Shown here in pieces: positions 53,317-60,625 of a DNA stretch of 64,000 bases. The DNA lies in the NCBI GenBank assembly GCA_002010215.1, contig MTMY01000003.1, positions 1-64,000 of the forward strand, read 5' to 3'. The notes beneath the pieces were generated by a model that had not been told where the DNA came from, did not search any database, and saw only the letters and a list, made by a program, of their open reading frames with translations. The position numbers were made by a program, and so were the translations under genes. How positions within the stretch are numbered: the stretch's first letter is position 1; each line of letters starts with the position of its first letter. The DNA comes from Archaeoglobus sp. JdFR-37. Lineage in GTDB: Archaea; Halobacteriota; Archaeoglobi; Archaeoglobales; Archaeoglobaceae.

Positions 53317-53706
53317 TCAAACACGTCGAAGCATGCGTCTTAGGTCTTCTCTGGTTACCTCATTTCTCCTTTTCTGATCTTTCCACAATTTTCTGAACTG
53401 GTAAAAATACTCATAAAGTTCGAGAATGTTTCTGCAAAACACAACTTCATGCCTTTCAATCACTTCCATTTTCATGTACAGCGGAAGTTCCTCAAAAAGC
53501 CAGACATCGTACTTCTTTCCGGCTACATCTACCTGTCTGAAGACCTCCTTTATATCAAAGCCCTCCGGGGCAACTATGCATATGTCAGTGTCTCTACCCT
53601 CTTCACCTTCTATTGCTTTTGAACCAAATATGAGGACTGCAAGAACCCTGTCTTTCAGAAATTCAAAGTCTCTGGCTACTCTGGTTGCACTCTCTCTTTC
53701 AACCAT
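53317..53706 (-). CDS. mntA: MntA-type minimal nucleotidyltransferase (antitoxin of HEPN-MNT pair)
   Basis: 129 aa. The nucleotidyltransferase motif is GSKAIEGEEGRDTD, a GS-x9-DxD, with the third carboxylate in KYDVWLFEE. In studied HEPN-MNT pairs this enzyme adds AMP to a Tyr of the HEPN toxin and silences it. ATG 53706 lies inside the end of the HEPN gene (31-nt overlap), with GGGTGATGGAG before it. The gap of nine rather than ten residues in the motif is a minor variation. Confidence 0.85.
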   Translation of the reverse strand: MVERESATRVARDFEFLKDRVLAVLIFGSKAIEGEEGRDTDICIVAPEGFDIKEVFRQVDVAGKKYDVWLFEELPLYMKMEVIERHEVVFCRNILELYEYFYQFRKLWKDQKRRNEVTREDLRRMLRRV

Positions 53707-54095
53707 AACTCCATCACCCGGATAAACTCTTCAAGGCACGGAATAATCTCTACTATTGATTCGAGAGCGAGTTTGTCGTTCAACCCGTTATAGTGGTGAA
53801 CCAGTCTATTTCTCAGACCATTAGCAACTTTTAAACAGCCTGAAAGCTCTTCATCCATCAGCTCTCCCCATTTCTGGAGGTTTGTATAGTCGTCTTTAGG
53901 AGGATATCCTGAATCTTTCAGAAACATGGCCACCAAATCGCATGCAGCTTCAACAGCTTCCTGCGCAGCTTTATAAACGGCCAATCTCGACTTCTTATCC
54001 TCTTTGGCCTCATTTATCCAGTTGAGGATGTCACCAATTCTTTCTTCCATGTGTCTGAGTTTGTCCAGATATCGGGCAGCCCTTTTCCCGTCCAC
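53676..54095 (-). CDS. hepT: HepT-type HEPN ribonuclease toxin
   Basis: 139 aa helical HEPN domain. The active motif R-x4-H-x-Y is present as RNRLVHHY near residue 93, with the Tyr that MntA would AMPylate. It likely cuts RNA when unmodified. Start is GTG 54095; a TTATATAAC element near 54112-54122 predicts a leaderless message. It precedes and overlaps mntA, the usual order. Confidence 0.85.
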   Translation of the reverse strand: MDGKRAARYLDKLRHMEERIGDILNWINEAKEDKKSRLAVYKAAQEAVEAACDLVAMFLKDSGYPPKDDYTNLQKWGELMDEELSGCLKVANGLRNRLVHHYNGLNDKLALESIVEIIPCLEEFIRVMELWLKERVQPE

Positions 54096-54284
54096 AATTT
54101 AATTATGCCATTGTTATATAAGGTCTTTTTCGTTTCTCTTCTTTTATGCCGAGATTCAGATGCTTTCAGATGATCTCAACCACCTGATATTTCCCCCCAT
54201 TCTTCCCCCATCCTTTCCCATCACAGAAAAGGTGAACCTCCAACTACAGAAAGATATTAAACCGTGGTTTTGCACTTCAGGGCA

Positions 54285-56297
54285 ATGGATGGATGCTGGC
54301 TCATAATAACTGAAAAGGATAATACTGCCCGCAGGATAGCTTCAATCCTTTTTAAGGATGTTAAGAGGGAGAGAAAATATGGCATAAACATCTACCACTC
54401 TCCATCAGATAACGCTTATGTTCTCGGGCTTAAAGGCCATATTGTTGAGCTCGATTTCCCGAAAGAATATCAGAGCTGGCAGAGAGTTCCACTTCAATCC
54501 CTCCTGAGAGCCGAGCTGGTCAAGGAGGTGAAGGAAAAGGGGATAGCGAGACTCCTGAAGGAGCTGGGCAGGAAAGCTTCGAAAGTCACCATTGCAACGG
54601 ATTATGACAGGGAGGGTGAGCTCATTGGCTTTGAGGCTCTTGAAATCATCAAGGAGGTAAACTCAGCAGTTAAGGTTGATAGAGCCAAATATTCCGCCAT
54701 AACTCCTGCAGACATCAAAAATGCCTTTTCAAATCGCACCAGCGTTGACATCAATCTGGCGAAGGCGGCTGAGACCAGGCAAATCATAGATCTCATATGG
54801 GGTTCAGTTCTCACCAGAATGATCTCTCTGTCCTCAGGCAGACTGGGGAAGGACTTTCTGAGCGTTGGAAGAGTTCAATCACCCACCTTACGCCTTATAG
54901 TTGAAAGGGAGAAAGAAATTCAGAATTTCGTCCCAACACCCTACTGGGAGATTTTTGCAAGGTTCAGGCATGAAAATGGCGAATTCGAGGCGAAGCACGT
55001 TAAGAGGTTTGAGGTTAAAGAAGAGGCACAGAAAGCCTTTGAAAAAATAGGGAAGACGGCAAGAGTAGTAAAATTCGTTAAATCAACCAAAGAGGAGGCA
55101 AAGCCCATACCCTTCAACACAACGGAATTTCTGAGGGAGGCAAGCAAGTTCATGAGTCCGGACAGAGCCATGAGTATTGCCGAAAACCTCTACATGAACG
55201 GTTACATTTCATATCCAAGAACCGACAACACCGTTTATCCAAAAACCCTCAATGTTATTGGGATGGCCAAGCAGTTCTTGAGCCCAAACAGCCCCTTCAA
55301 AAAAGAAGCTGAAATCGTCTTCTCTCAGGAAAAAATAGTGCCATCAAAGGGCAGAAGGGAGACGCAAGATCATCCACCGATATATCCCACTGCCGTTGCA
55401 ACGCAAAATGACCTTGGCAAGGATGAGTGGAGGATATATGAGCTTGTAGTAAGAAGATTCCTAGCAACACTTGCCCCAACAGCTATATGGGATGTCAAAA
55501 CGACTGAGATAGATGCCAACGGTGAGAAGTTCAGAGCTTCAGGCAGAAAACTGATTAGAGCGGGATGGAGAGCTATCTACATCTACTCCAAGGCCGAAGA
55601 ATCTTTTCTTCCCGATATGGCTGAAAATGATATACTCGAAATTCTGAAAAAGGACTTGGTGGAGAAGGAAACGAAGCCTCCCGGAAGGTATTCAACAGGG
55701 AATCTCATCAAAATAATGGAGAGGATAGGGCTTGGCACGAAATCCACAAGGCATGAGATCATCAAGAAGCTTTACAGCCGGAAATACGTTTACGGTAATC
55801 CGCTACGTCCGACGCAGACGGCTTTCGCTGTAATTGACGCTCTGAAAAACAATGCTGAAACCATAACGCTCCCCGACATGACTGCAAAGCTTGAGAAGGA
55901 CATGGACGCAATAGCTGAGGGCAAAATTCAGCAGAACTACGTTGTTGAGGAGTCGGTGAAGTTTCTGGAAGAGATTCTGAAGAGCACGAACCTCAGTGAG
56001 CTGTCAAAGAACCTCAAAGAGGGCGTCAGAAAGGACAACGTAATCGGCAAATGTCCTGAATGTGGCAGAGAGCTGGTGGTGAGAAGGACGAAAGACAAAA
56101 AGAGGTTTATTGGGTGCAGCGGCTTCCCCGATTGCAGGTTTACTTTACCTTTGCCACAAAACGGCAGCCTTTACGTCACAGCAAAGAAATGCAAAGAGCA
56201 CGAGATAAACATGGTGAAGATAAAAACGAAGAAGGGGTACTGGGATCTGGGCTGCCCCTACTGCAATTATCTGGAGTGGAAGGCTAAGCAGAGCTGA
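54285..56297 (+). CDS. topA: Type IA DNA topoisomerase I
   Basis: 670 aa. The TOPRIM domain shows IITEKDNTARRIA and TDYDREGELIG; the active-site Tyr is in NGYISYPRTDNT; the C-terminus holds zinc motifs CPECGRELVVRRTKDKKRFIGCSGFPDC and a degenerate CKEHE to CPYC. No helicase domain is present, so it is not reverse gyrase. It relaxes negative supercoils. ATG 54285 fits a leaderless start 28 nt after GATATTAAAC; the frame is open to 54264. Confidence 0.93.
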   Translation: MDGCWLIITEKDNTARRIASILFKDVKRERKYGINIYHSPSDNAYVLGLKGHIVELDFPKEYQSWQRVPLQSLLRAELVKEVKEKGIARLLKELGRKASKVTIATDYDREGELIGFEALEIIKEVNSAVKVDRAKYSAITPADIKNAFSNRTSVDINLAKAAETRQIIDLIWGSVLTRMISLSSGRLGKDFLSVGRVQSPTLRLIVEREKEIQNFVPTPYWEIFARFRHENGEFEAKHVKRFEVKEEAQKAFEKIGKTARVVKFVKSTKEEAKPIPFNTTEFLREASKFMSPDRAMSIAENLYMNGYISYPRTDNTVYPKTLNVIGMAKQFLSPNSPFKKEAEIVFSQEKIVPSKGRRETQDHPPIYPTAVATQNDLGKDEWRIYELVVRRFLATLAPTAIWDVKTTEIDANGEKFRASGRKLIRAGWRAIYIYSKAEESFLPDMAENDILEILKKDLVEKETKPPGRYSTGNLIKIMERIGLGTKSTRHEIIKKLYSRKYVYGNPLRPTQTAFAVIDALKNNAETITLPDMTAKLEKDMDAIAEGKIQQNYVVEESVKFLEEILKSTNLSELSKNLKEGVRKDNVIGKCPECGRELVVRRTKDKKRFIGCSGFPDCRFTLPLPQNGSLYVTAKKCKEHEINMVKIKTKKGYWDLGCPYCNYLEWKAKQS

Positions 56298-56312
56298 GGT
56301 TCAGTCGTTCGT

Positions 56313-57455
56313 TCAATCGTTTATGCAGAGCATGTGCCCCATCTTATCCTTCTTCGCCTTCAGATAACCAAGATTTTCGCTACAGGGCTCAACCTCGATG
56401 GGCTCTCTGTCCACCACTAGCCCATACATCCTGAGCTCCTCTAACTTAAGGGGATTGTTGGTCATCAGCCTTACTTTCTTCACCCCCAAATCCAGTAAAA
56501 TCTGGGCTGCAATGCCGTAGCTTCTCATATCTGGTGGGAAACCAAGCTCTATATTGGCTTCAACGGTATCCTTTCCCTCCTCCTGCAGCTTGTACGCCAT
56601 CAGCTTGTTTATCAGCCCGATCCCTCTTCCCTCATGCCCCTTCATGTAAATTACAACTCCCTTCCCTTCCTCATCAATTTTTTTAAGAGCTCTTTCCAGC
56701 TGATCACCGCAATCACACCGCAGAGAATGGAACACGTCTCCAGTCAGGCATTCTGAATGTATTCTGACCAGCACATCTCCCTCACCCACATCCCCTTTTA
56801 CAGCTACCATTATCTCGCCCAAGGGAGTTTTATATCCGACAGCTCTGAGCTCTCCGTAGAACTTTGTGGGGAGCGAAGCCTCAACGACCCTCTCCACCAA
56901 CTTCTCGTTCCGAAGCCTGTAGGAGATTAGCTCTTCAATGGAGATGGCTGGAATGTTGCGTTTTGCTGCAAAATCTAGGGCATACTCCTTGCCTGCTACC
57001 TCTCCATCCGGGGTGATAAGATAAGCGTAAACTGCTGAATGGCTCAGCCCCGCCATTCTTGCAACGTCAATTGCTGCTTCGCCAAACCCCGGCCTCTCCA
57101 GAACTCCACCCTCTTTGACCTCCTCCACGAAAATTCTTCCGGGGTATATTATGTTGCCAGCGTTGATTTCCCCACTGACAAGGTCTTTGATGAATCTCGC
57201 CCTCTCTTCAGCAGAAAATCCGTTGGTCTTGATATCGATGGGTATGAAATTCCCTCCATAAAAGCGGAAGCGGTTCAGGCCGAGTCTCTCAATAATCCTC
57301 CAAGGAAGAGCGACTCGCAATTCATCGCAGTTCCTCATAAGGAATGCAACGGCTGAAGGAGATGCAACATCAGCCGGAAATGTCAGAGTAGATTTGGATT
57401 CCTCATAAATTACCGAAACTCCTCCTTTCTTGGCGTGGAGAATGACTTTTTCCAT
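56313..57455 (-). CDS. RibBA-like protein: degenerate DHBP synthase domain plus GTP cyclohydrolase II
   Basis: 380 aa. The C-terminal half (from about 205) is a full GTP cyclohydrolase II: IHSECLTGDVFHSLRCDCGDQLE with three zinc Cys, GHEGRGIGLINKL, and LTNNPLK-like MTNNPLKLEEL. The N-terminal half has the RibB fold, but DERENEGDL reads EESKSTLTF and RxGHTEAAVDLARLAGL reads RPGFGEAAIDVARMAGL. The acidic metal ligands and the catalytic His are thus gone. It should open GTP in riboflavin or F420 synthesis, while 3,4-dihydroxy-2-butanone phosphate must come from another enzyme. TTTATAT upstream suggests a leaderless ATG. Confidence 0.85.
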   Translation of the reverse strand: MEKVILHAKKGGVSVIYEESKSTLTFPADVASPSAVAFLMRNCDELRVALPWRIIERLGLNRFRFYGGNFIPIDIKTNGFSAEERARFIKDLVSGEINAGNIIYPGRIFVEEVKEGGVLERPGFGEAAIDVARMAGLSHSAVYAYLITPDGEVAGKEYALDFAAKRNIPAISIEELISYRLRNEKLVERVVEASLPTKFYGELRAVGYKTPLGEIMVAVKGDVGEGDVLVRIHSECLTGDVFHSLRCDCGDQLERALKKIDEEGKGVVIYMKGHEGRGIGLINKLMAYKLQEEGKDTVEANIELGFPPDMRSYGIAAQILLDLGVKKVRLMTNNPLKLEELRMYGLVVDREPIEVEPCSENLGYLKAKKDKMGHMLCIND

Positions 57456-57509
57456 GGAGAACTTGGAGCGATGCGATATAAATAGCTTATGAAATTTTTG
57501 AGAAGCATC

Positions 57510-57701
57510 TCACTTATGCGAATCTCTGTGCCTTTCCCCTTCTTCTCCTTCTATCATCTCTCTGTATTCACCCTCAGTCATCTCAAGCACGTAGCTTCCC
57601 ACATAACCGCACTTCTTGCAGTAGTATTTGCCAGTATATCCGCCAGCATCAAGCTCAATTTCGGTGGAATTGCAAACTGGACAGACCAGGATTCTTCTCA
57701 T
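57510..57701 (-). CDS. Small zinc-ribbon protein
   Basis: 63 aa. LVCPVCNSTEIE and YYCKKCGYVGSYVLEM make one CxxC-CxxC zinc ribbon; the tail is acidic with His (EGEEGERHRDSHK). Such proteins are common in archaea and often bind RNA or act in transcription, but no specific role is known. A TTTAATAC element near 57735 could be its promoter. It reads away from the peptide operon. Confidence 0.75.
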   Translation of the reverse strand: MRRILVCPVCNSTEIELDAGGYTGKYYCKKCGYVGSYVLEMTEGEYREMIEGEEGERHRDSHK

Positions 57702-57780
57702 GCTTACTAAATTTTATAATTTTGTATTAAACCTTTCCGGTATCAAGAAAATCATATTAAGTGTTAATGGATGTTAACAG

Positions 57781-57798
57781 TTATCAAAAATTTGATAA
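57781..57798. promoter_or_regulatory. Perfect inverted repeat TTATCAAA-AA-TTTGATAA, candidate operator
   Basis: Eight-base arms separated by two bases, placed 6 nt upstream of the TATA box of the peptide gene. A second, weaker inverted repeat GTTAA-N6-TTAAC lies just before it (57763-57778). This double arrangement suggests controlled expression of the peptide operon. The regulator is not encoded next door. Confidence 0.55.
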
Positions 57799-57803
57799 GT
57801 AAA

Positions 57804-57812
57804 TTTTATATA
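57804..57812 (+). promoter_or_regulatory. TATA box of the peptide / radical SAM operon
   Basis: TTTTATATA is followed 25 nt later by the expected transcription start at about 57833. GGGTGAT (57834-57840) is then the ribosome site for ATG 57845. The leader would be very short. Confidence 0.6.
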
Positions 57813-57844
57813 TTTGCTCCACAACTAATCAGTGGGTGATATGC

Positions 57845-57907
57845 ATGAAGGTGAAAAAAGTTGAGAAGAGAGTGGTCGGAATCTGCAAGTGCAATGTTTC
57901 GTGCTGA
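57845..57907 (+). CDS. 20-residue Cys-rich precursor peptide of a radical SAM system
   Basis: The frame ATG 57845 to TGA 57905-57907 encodes MKVKKVEKRVVG followed by ICKCNVSC at the C-terminus. The start is well supported: GGGTGAT ends 4 nt before it, and a TATA box sits about 38 nt upstream. The basic 12-residue front would be the leader bound by the PqqD-like domain, and the three-Cys tail the modified core. The radical SAM/SPASM gene lies 175 nt downstream in the same direction. The peptide is too short for ordinary gene callers. Its function and its modification are unknown. Confidence 0.7.
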   Translation: MKVKKVEKRVVGICKCNVSC

Positions 57908-57940
57908 AGGTCGCATGATGACAAGAGAGTGTTGATTACC

Positions 57941-58129
57941 ATGACAGGAACCAACCATATTGAGCTGATTTGTTATCACTGCGAGTTCTATAAACCGAGT
58001 GATGTGGGGCTGGAGTGTGCAGCCTTTAAAATACTAAGACATCTTATTGAAACTGGGAAGATTACCGAGGAGGACGTGAAACTTGCCGCATCTACGTCTT
58101 GCGGACAGAGTGTTGTTAAGAGTGTTTGA
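57941..58129 (+). CDS. 62-residue four-Cys protein of the peptide operon
   Basis: MTGTNHIELICYHCEFY, then LECAAFKILRHLIETGKITEEDVKLAASTSCGQS. Cys at 11, 14, 26 and 54 could bind a metal or FeS cluster; the middle is a helix pair. No family recognised. It lies 33 nt after the peptide and overlaps the radical SAM gene by 47 nt, so it is translated with it. It may be an accessory, an immunity/carrier protein, or a second substrate. The alternative start TTG 57929 adds four residues. Confidence 0.6.
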   Translation: MTGTNHIELICYHCEFYKPSDVGLECAAFKILRHLIETGKITEEDVKLAASTSCGQSVVKSV

Positions 58130-59207
58130 TGGGCCCTACGCCTACAACGCTGCAAACAATGAGCTTTACGAACTGGATGATGAAGCTCTTGATTTTTTGA
58201 AGAGTTGTGATGGAAGGTTTGTTGAAATCGGTAAAGTAGATAAAGATTTTCTCAATTTTTTGATTTCTGAAGGGCTCTTAGTTGAGAGAGGCGAGAGGCG
58301 GGATATTGAAGTAATCTCTGCTGAAGAGCCGTCGCTTCGCTATTTGCTTGTAAATGTAACCTGGCTCTGCAATTTGAAGTGTGAACACTGCTATGTACAT
58401 CAGAGAAGGGAATTTATGAATTTTGAGACGTTTAAAAAGACTGTTGACGATTTTTACGCTATTGGTGGTTTGAAGCTGATGATTTCTGGAGGAGAGCCAC
58501 TTCTCCACCCAAAGATATGGAGTTTTCTGGAGTATGCAAGAAAGAAGCCTTTCAGGATTGTTCTGCTCACCAACGGCCTTTTGATTGGGGAAAAAGAAGC
58601 TGAGAGGCTGAAAGAGCTTGTAGATGAAGTTCAGGTCAGCATTGATGGCATTGAGGGTCATGAAAGGCTGAGGGGTGTGGAGTTCGAAGCAGCAATGAAG
58701 GCTGTGAAAACGCTTGTAAATGCCGGAGTTGACGTTTCCGTCTCCACTATGGTCACAAAATACAACCTAGGAGAATTCGAGAAACTTAGCACCATGCTTT
58801 CAGAATGCGGCGTTATAAGATGGGCAATAGACTATCCAACGACTCTAGAGAATGTTGTCCCTGATTTTAATATTGCGGCTGAAATAATGTCAAAATACGG
58901 GTTTGGGGATCTGGGACATGAGGGTAGTGGCGGTTTTGCATGTGGTGCACATTTCGCATCCGTTTCCCCTTCTGGAATGGTTTCCAAATGTGGATTCTTT
59001 GAGGACGAGGCCGTTGGATCTGTTGGAGATGGACTGAAGACATGCTGGGAAAGGTTGAAAGAGAAATACATCTGGACAATTGATGAACTGCAGTGCCAGT
59101 GCGAGTTCAGGCAGGAGTGCAGAGGGGGATGCAGGTATAGAGCTCTGGTTTACTCAGGTAACTTGTTTGGCGAAGACCCAGTAATGTGCCGGATTTTTGG
59201 GAAATAA
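58083..59207 (+). CDS. Peptide-modifying radical SAM/SPASM enzyme with PqqD-like N-terminal domain
   Basis: 374 aa. Residues 1-75 (VLLRVFDGPYAYNAANNELYELDDEALDFLKSCDG) resemble a PqqD/RRE winged helix that holds a leader peptide. The radical SAM motif is C96NLKC100EHC103, with SISGGEP-like LMISGGEPLLHP next. The C-terminal SPASM region has Cys at 287, 303, 321, then CQCEFRQECRGGC (338-350) and Cys369 for auxiliary clusters. TTG 58083 has GAGGACGTGA just before it. From memory it resembles the AF0577 group of putative peptide-modifying enzymes. It probably forms thioether or other crosslinks on the 20-residue peptide. Confidence 0.85.
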   Translation: MPHLRLADRVLLRVFDGPYAYNAANNELYELDDEALDFLKSCDGRFVEIGKVDKDFLNFLISEGLLVERGERRDIEVISAEEPSLRYLLVNVTWLCNLKCEHCYVHQRREFMNFETFKKTVDDFYAIGGLKLMISGGEPLLHPKIWSFLEYARKKPFRIVLLTNGLLIGEKEAERLKELVDEVQVSIDGIEGHERLRGVEFEAAMKAVKTLVNAGVDVSVSTMVTKYNLGEFEKLSTMLSECGVIRWAIDYPTTLENVVPDFNIAAEIMSKYGFGDLGHEGSGGFACGAHFASVSPSGMVSKCGFFEDEAVGSVGDGLKTCWERLKEKYIWTIDELQCQCEFRQECRGGCRYRALVYSGNLFGEDPVMCRIFGK

Positions 59208-59227
59208 CGTGGTCAAACCCTCAAAAC

Positions 59228-60469
59228 TCACTCGAAGAGCTCCAGTGTAATTGTGCTCTTCAGGCTCTTTTCGATGCTGTTCAGAATCTCCATTCTGTAA
59301 TCTTCAAGCAGCACCTCTTTCAGAGATTCGGGATCCACATCTATTCTTATCTCCCTCGTCCTCCCATATCTACCCTTGGAGATTATTATGGAGTTTATTA
59401 TGCCCATCATGTCAAGCTCGCTTATGAGGTCACTCACTCTTCTCTGCGTCAGCACATCAAGCCCCACTTTCTTGCAGAGGGAGCGGTAAACTGCATAGAC
59501 CTCGCCAGTGGTAAACTTCCTCTTCCCAATTTCGTTCAGCAAAATCATGCTGTAGAGCAAAACCTTGTTTTGCGTTGGAAGAGTTCTGACAACTTCAATA
59601 ACATGATCCATCTCAATTTTCTTGACAGCTCTCTTCACGTGCTCCCTAGTAACCCTATCAGCATCCTCCTTCTCCGCTATCTCACCACTTACCCTCAGCA
59701 GATCCAAGGCTTTCCTAGCATCTCCATGTTCTTGGGCAGCAAGAGCGGCACAGTAGGGGATAACCTCATCGTCCAGCGCCCCATCAAAGAAAGCAAGCTC
59801 AGCCCTCTGCATAAGAATATCCTGAAGCTGTTCTGCATTGTATGGGGGAAATATTAGTTCCTCCTCGCTGAGAGAGCTCACGACTCTGGGATCCAGAAAG
59901 CTCTTGAACTTCAGGTCATTGCTTATTCCTATAAGGCTGACCCTGGCATTTTCCAGCTCGTAGTTTATTCTCGACAGGTTGTAGAGAACCTCGTCTCCTT
60001 TTCTGACCAGCTTGTCTATTTCATCCAGCACGATTATAACGGTTTGATCTCTCGCATCTATTGCTCTCCTGACCTCCTCATAAACCTGATCTGTTGGCCA
60101 GCCGGTCATGGGCACGTTTTTGCCCAGCGCCTTGGCTAAAGTTGCCAGAACACGGTACTGCGTGTCAATAACCTCGCAGTTGAGATAGTGAATGCAGCAG
60201 TGAACCCCCATCTTAATGCTGGCCTGTTCAAGCTGTTTTCCTACAAACTTGACGGTTGCGGTCTTTCCAGTCCCGGTTTTCCCGTAGATGAGGACATTAG
60301 ATGGAGTTTCACCCTGAAGGGCAGGAACAAGTATGGATGCCAAGGCATTTATCTGCTCATTCCTGTGAGGCAGGTGCTCGGGCGTATAAGAATGCCTGAG
60401 TACATCCCTGTTTATGAAAATCCTGGTCTTCTTTAACATTTTTTCGAAAATATTACCATCATTGTACAT
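59228..60469 (-). CDS. orc1: Orc1/Cdc6 replication initiator
   Basis: 413 aa. AAA+ motifs are YGKTGTGKTATVKFV (Walker A), TVIIVLDEIDKLV (Walker B) and IGISNDLKF (sensor 1), DPRVVSSL; the C-terminal winged helix (TTGEVYAVYRSLCKKVGLDVLTQRRVSDLISELDMMGII) binds origin DNA. ATG 60469 is preferred because AGGGTG lies about 7 nt upstream and the TATA box (AATAAATTT near 60529) starts transcription near 60503; an in-frame ATG at 60508 would be upstream of that. An origin recognition box stands beside the promoter. Confidence 0.93.
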   Translation of the reverse strand: MYNDGNIFEKMLKKTRIFINRDVLRHSYTPEHLPHRNEQINALASILVPALQGETPSNVLIYGKTGTGKTATVKFVGKQLEQASIKMGVHCCIHYLNCEVIDTQYRVLATLAKALGKNVPMTGWPTDQVYEEVRRAIDARDQTVIIVLDEIDKLVRKGDEVLYNLSRINYELENARVSLIGISNDLKFKSFLDPRVVSSLSEEELIFPPYNAEQLQDILMQRAELAFFDGALDDEVIPYCAALAAQEHGDARKALDLLRVSGEIAEKEDADRVTREHVKRAVKKIEMDHVIEVVRTLPTQNKVLLYSMILLNEIGKRKFTTGEVYAVYRSLCKKVGLDVLTQRRVSDLISELDMMGIINSIIISKGRYGRTREIRIDVDPESLKEVLLEDYRMEILNSIEKSLKSTITLELFE

Positions 60470-60539
60470 AAGCCGACACCCTAAGAAGTGATAGGTCAAC
60501 GGATGCATCCTTTAAGAGCTTTACCCTAAATTTATTCGA

Positions 60540-60560
60540 CCCCCTTCATTTCCACTGGAG
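60540..60560 (-). other. Origin recognition box (ORB) next to orc1
   Basis: On the minus strand the site begins CTCCAGTGGAAA, then TGAA, then GGGGG. This matches the archaeal ORB consensus (TTCCAGTGGAAAC-N3-GGGGG) in core, spacing and G-string. It lies upstream of orc1 and directly abuts its promoter. The spacer 60509-60625 is otherwise AT-rich (TTATTTGTTTTTATTG at 60585-60600), as in an unwinding element. Only one clear box was seen, so this may be a minimal origin or an autoregulatory site. Confidence 0.7.
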
Positions 60561-60625
60561 ATTCCCTATAAAAATGTTCAGTGAATTATTTGTTTTTATT
60601 GTCTGGATAAATAGAGATACTTACG

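Noticed and set aside
57914-57934. Six-codon frame between the precursor peptide and the 62-aa gene
   Set aside because: Only one Cys, and its ATG is not well placed to any SD; more likely leader sequence.
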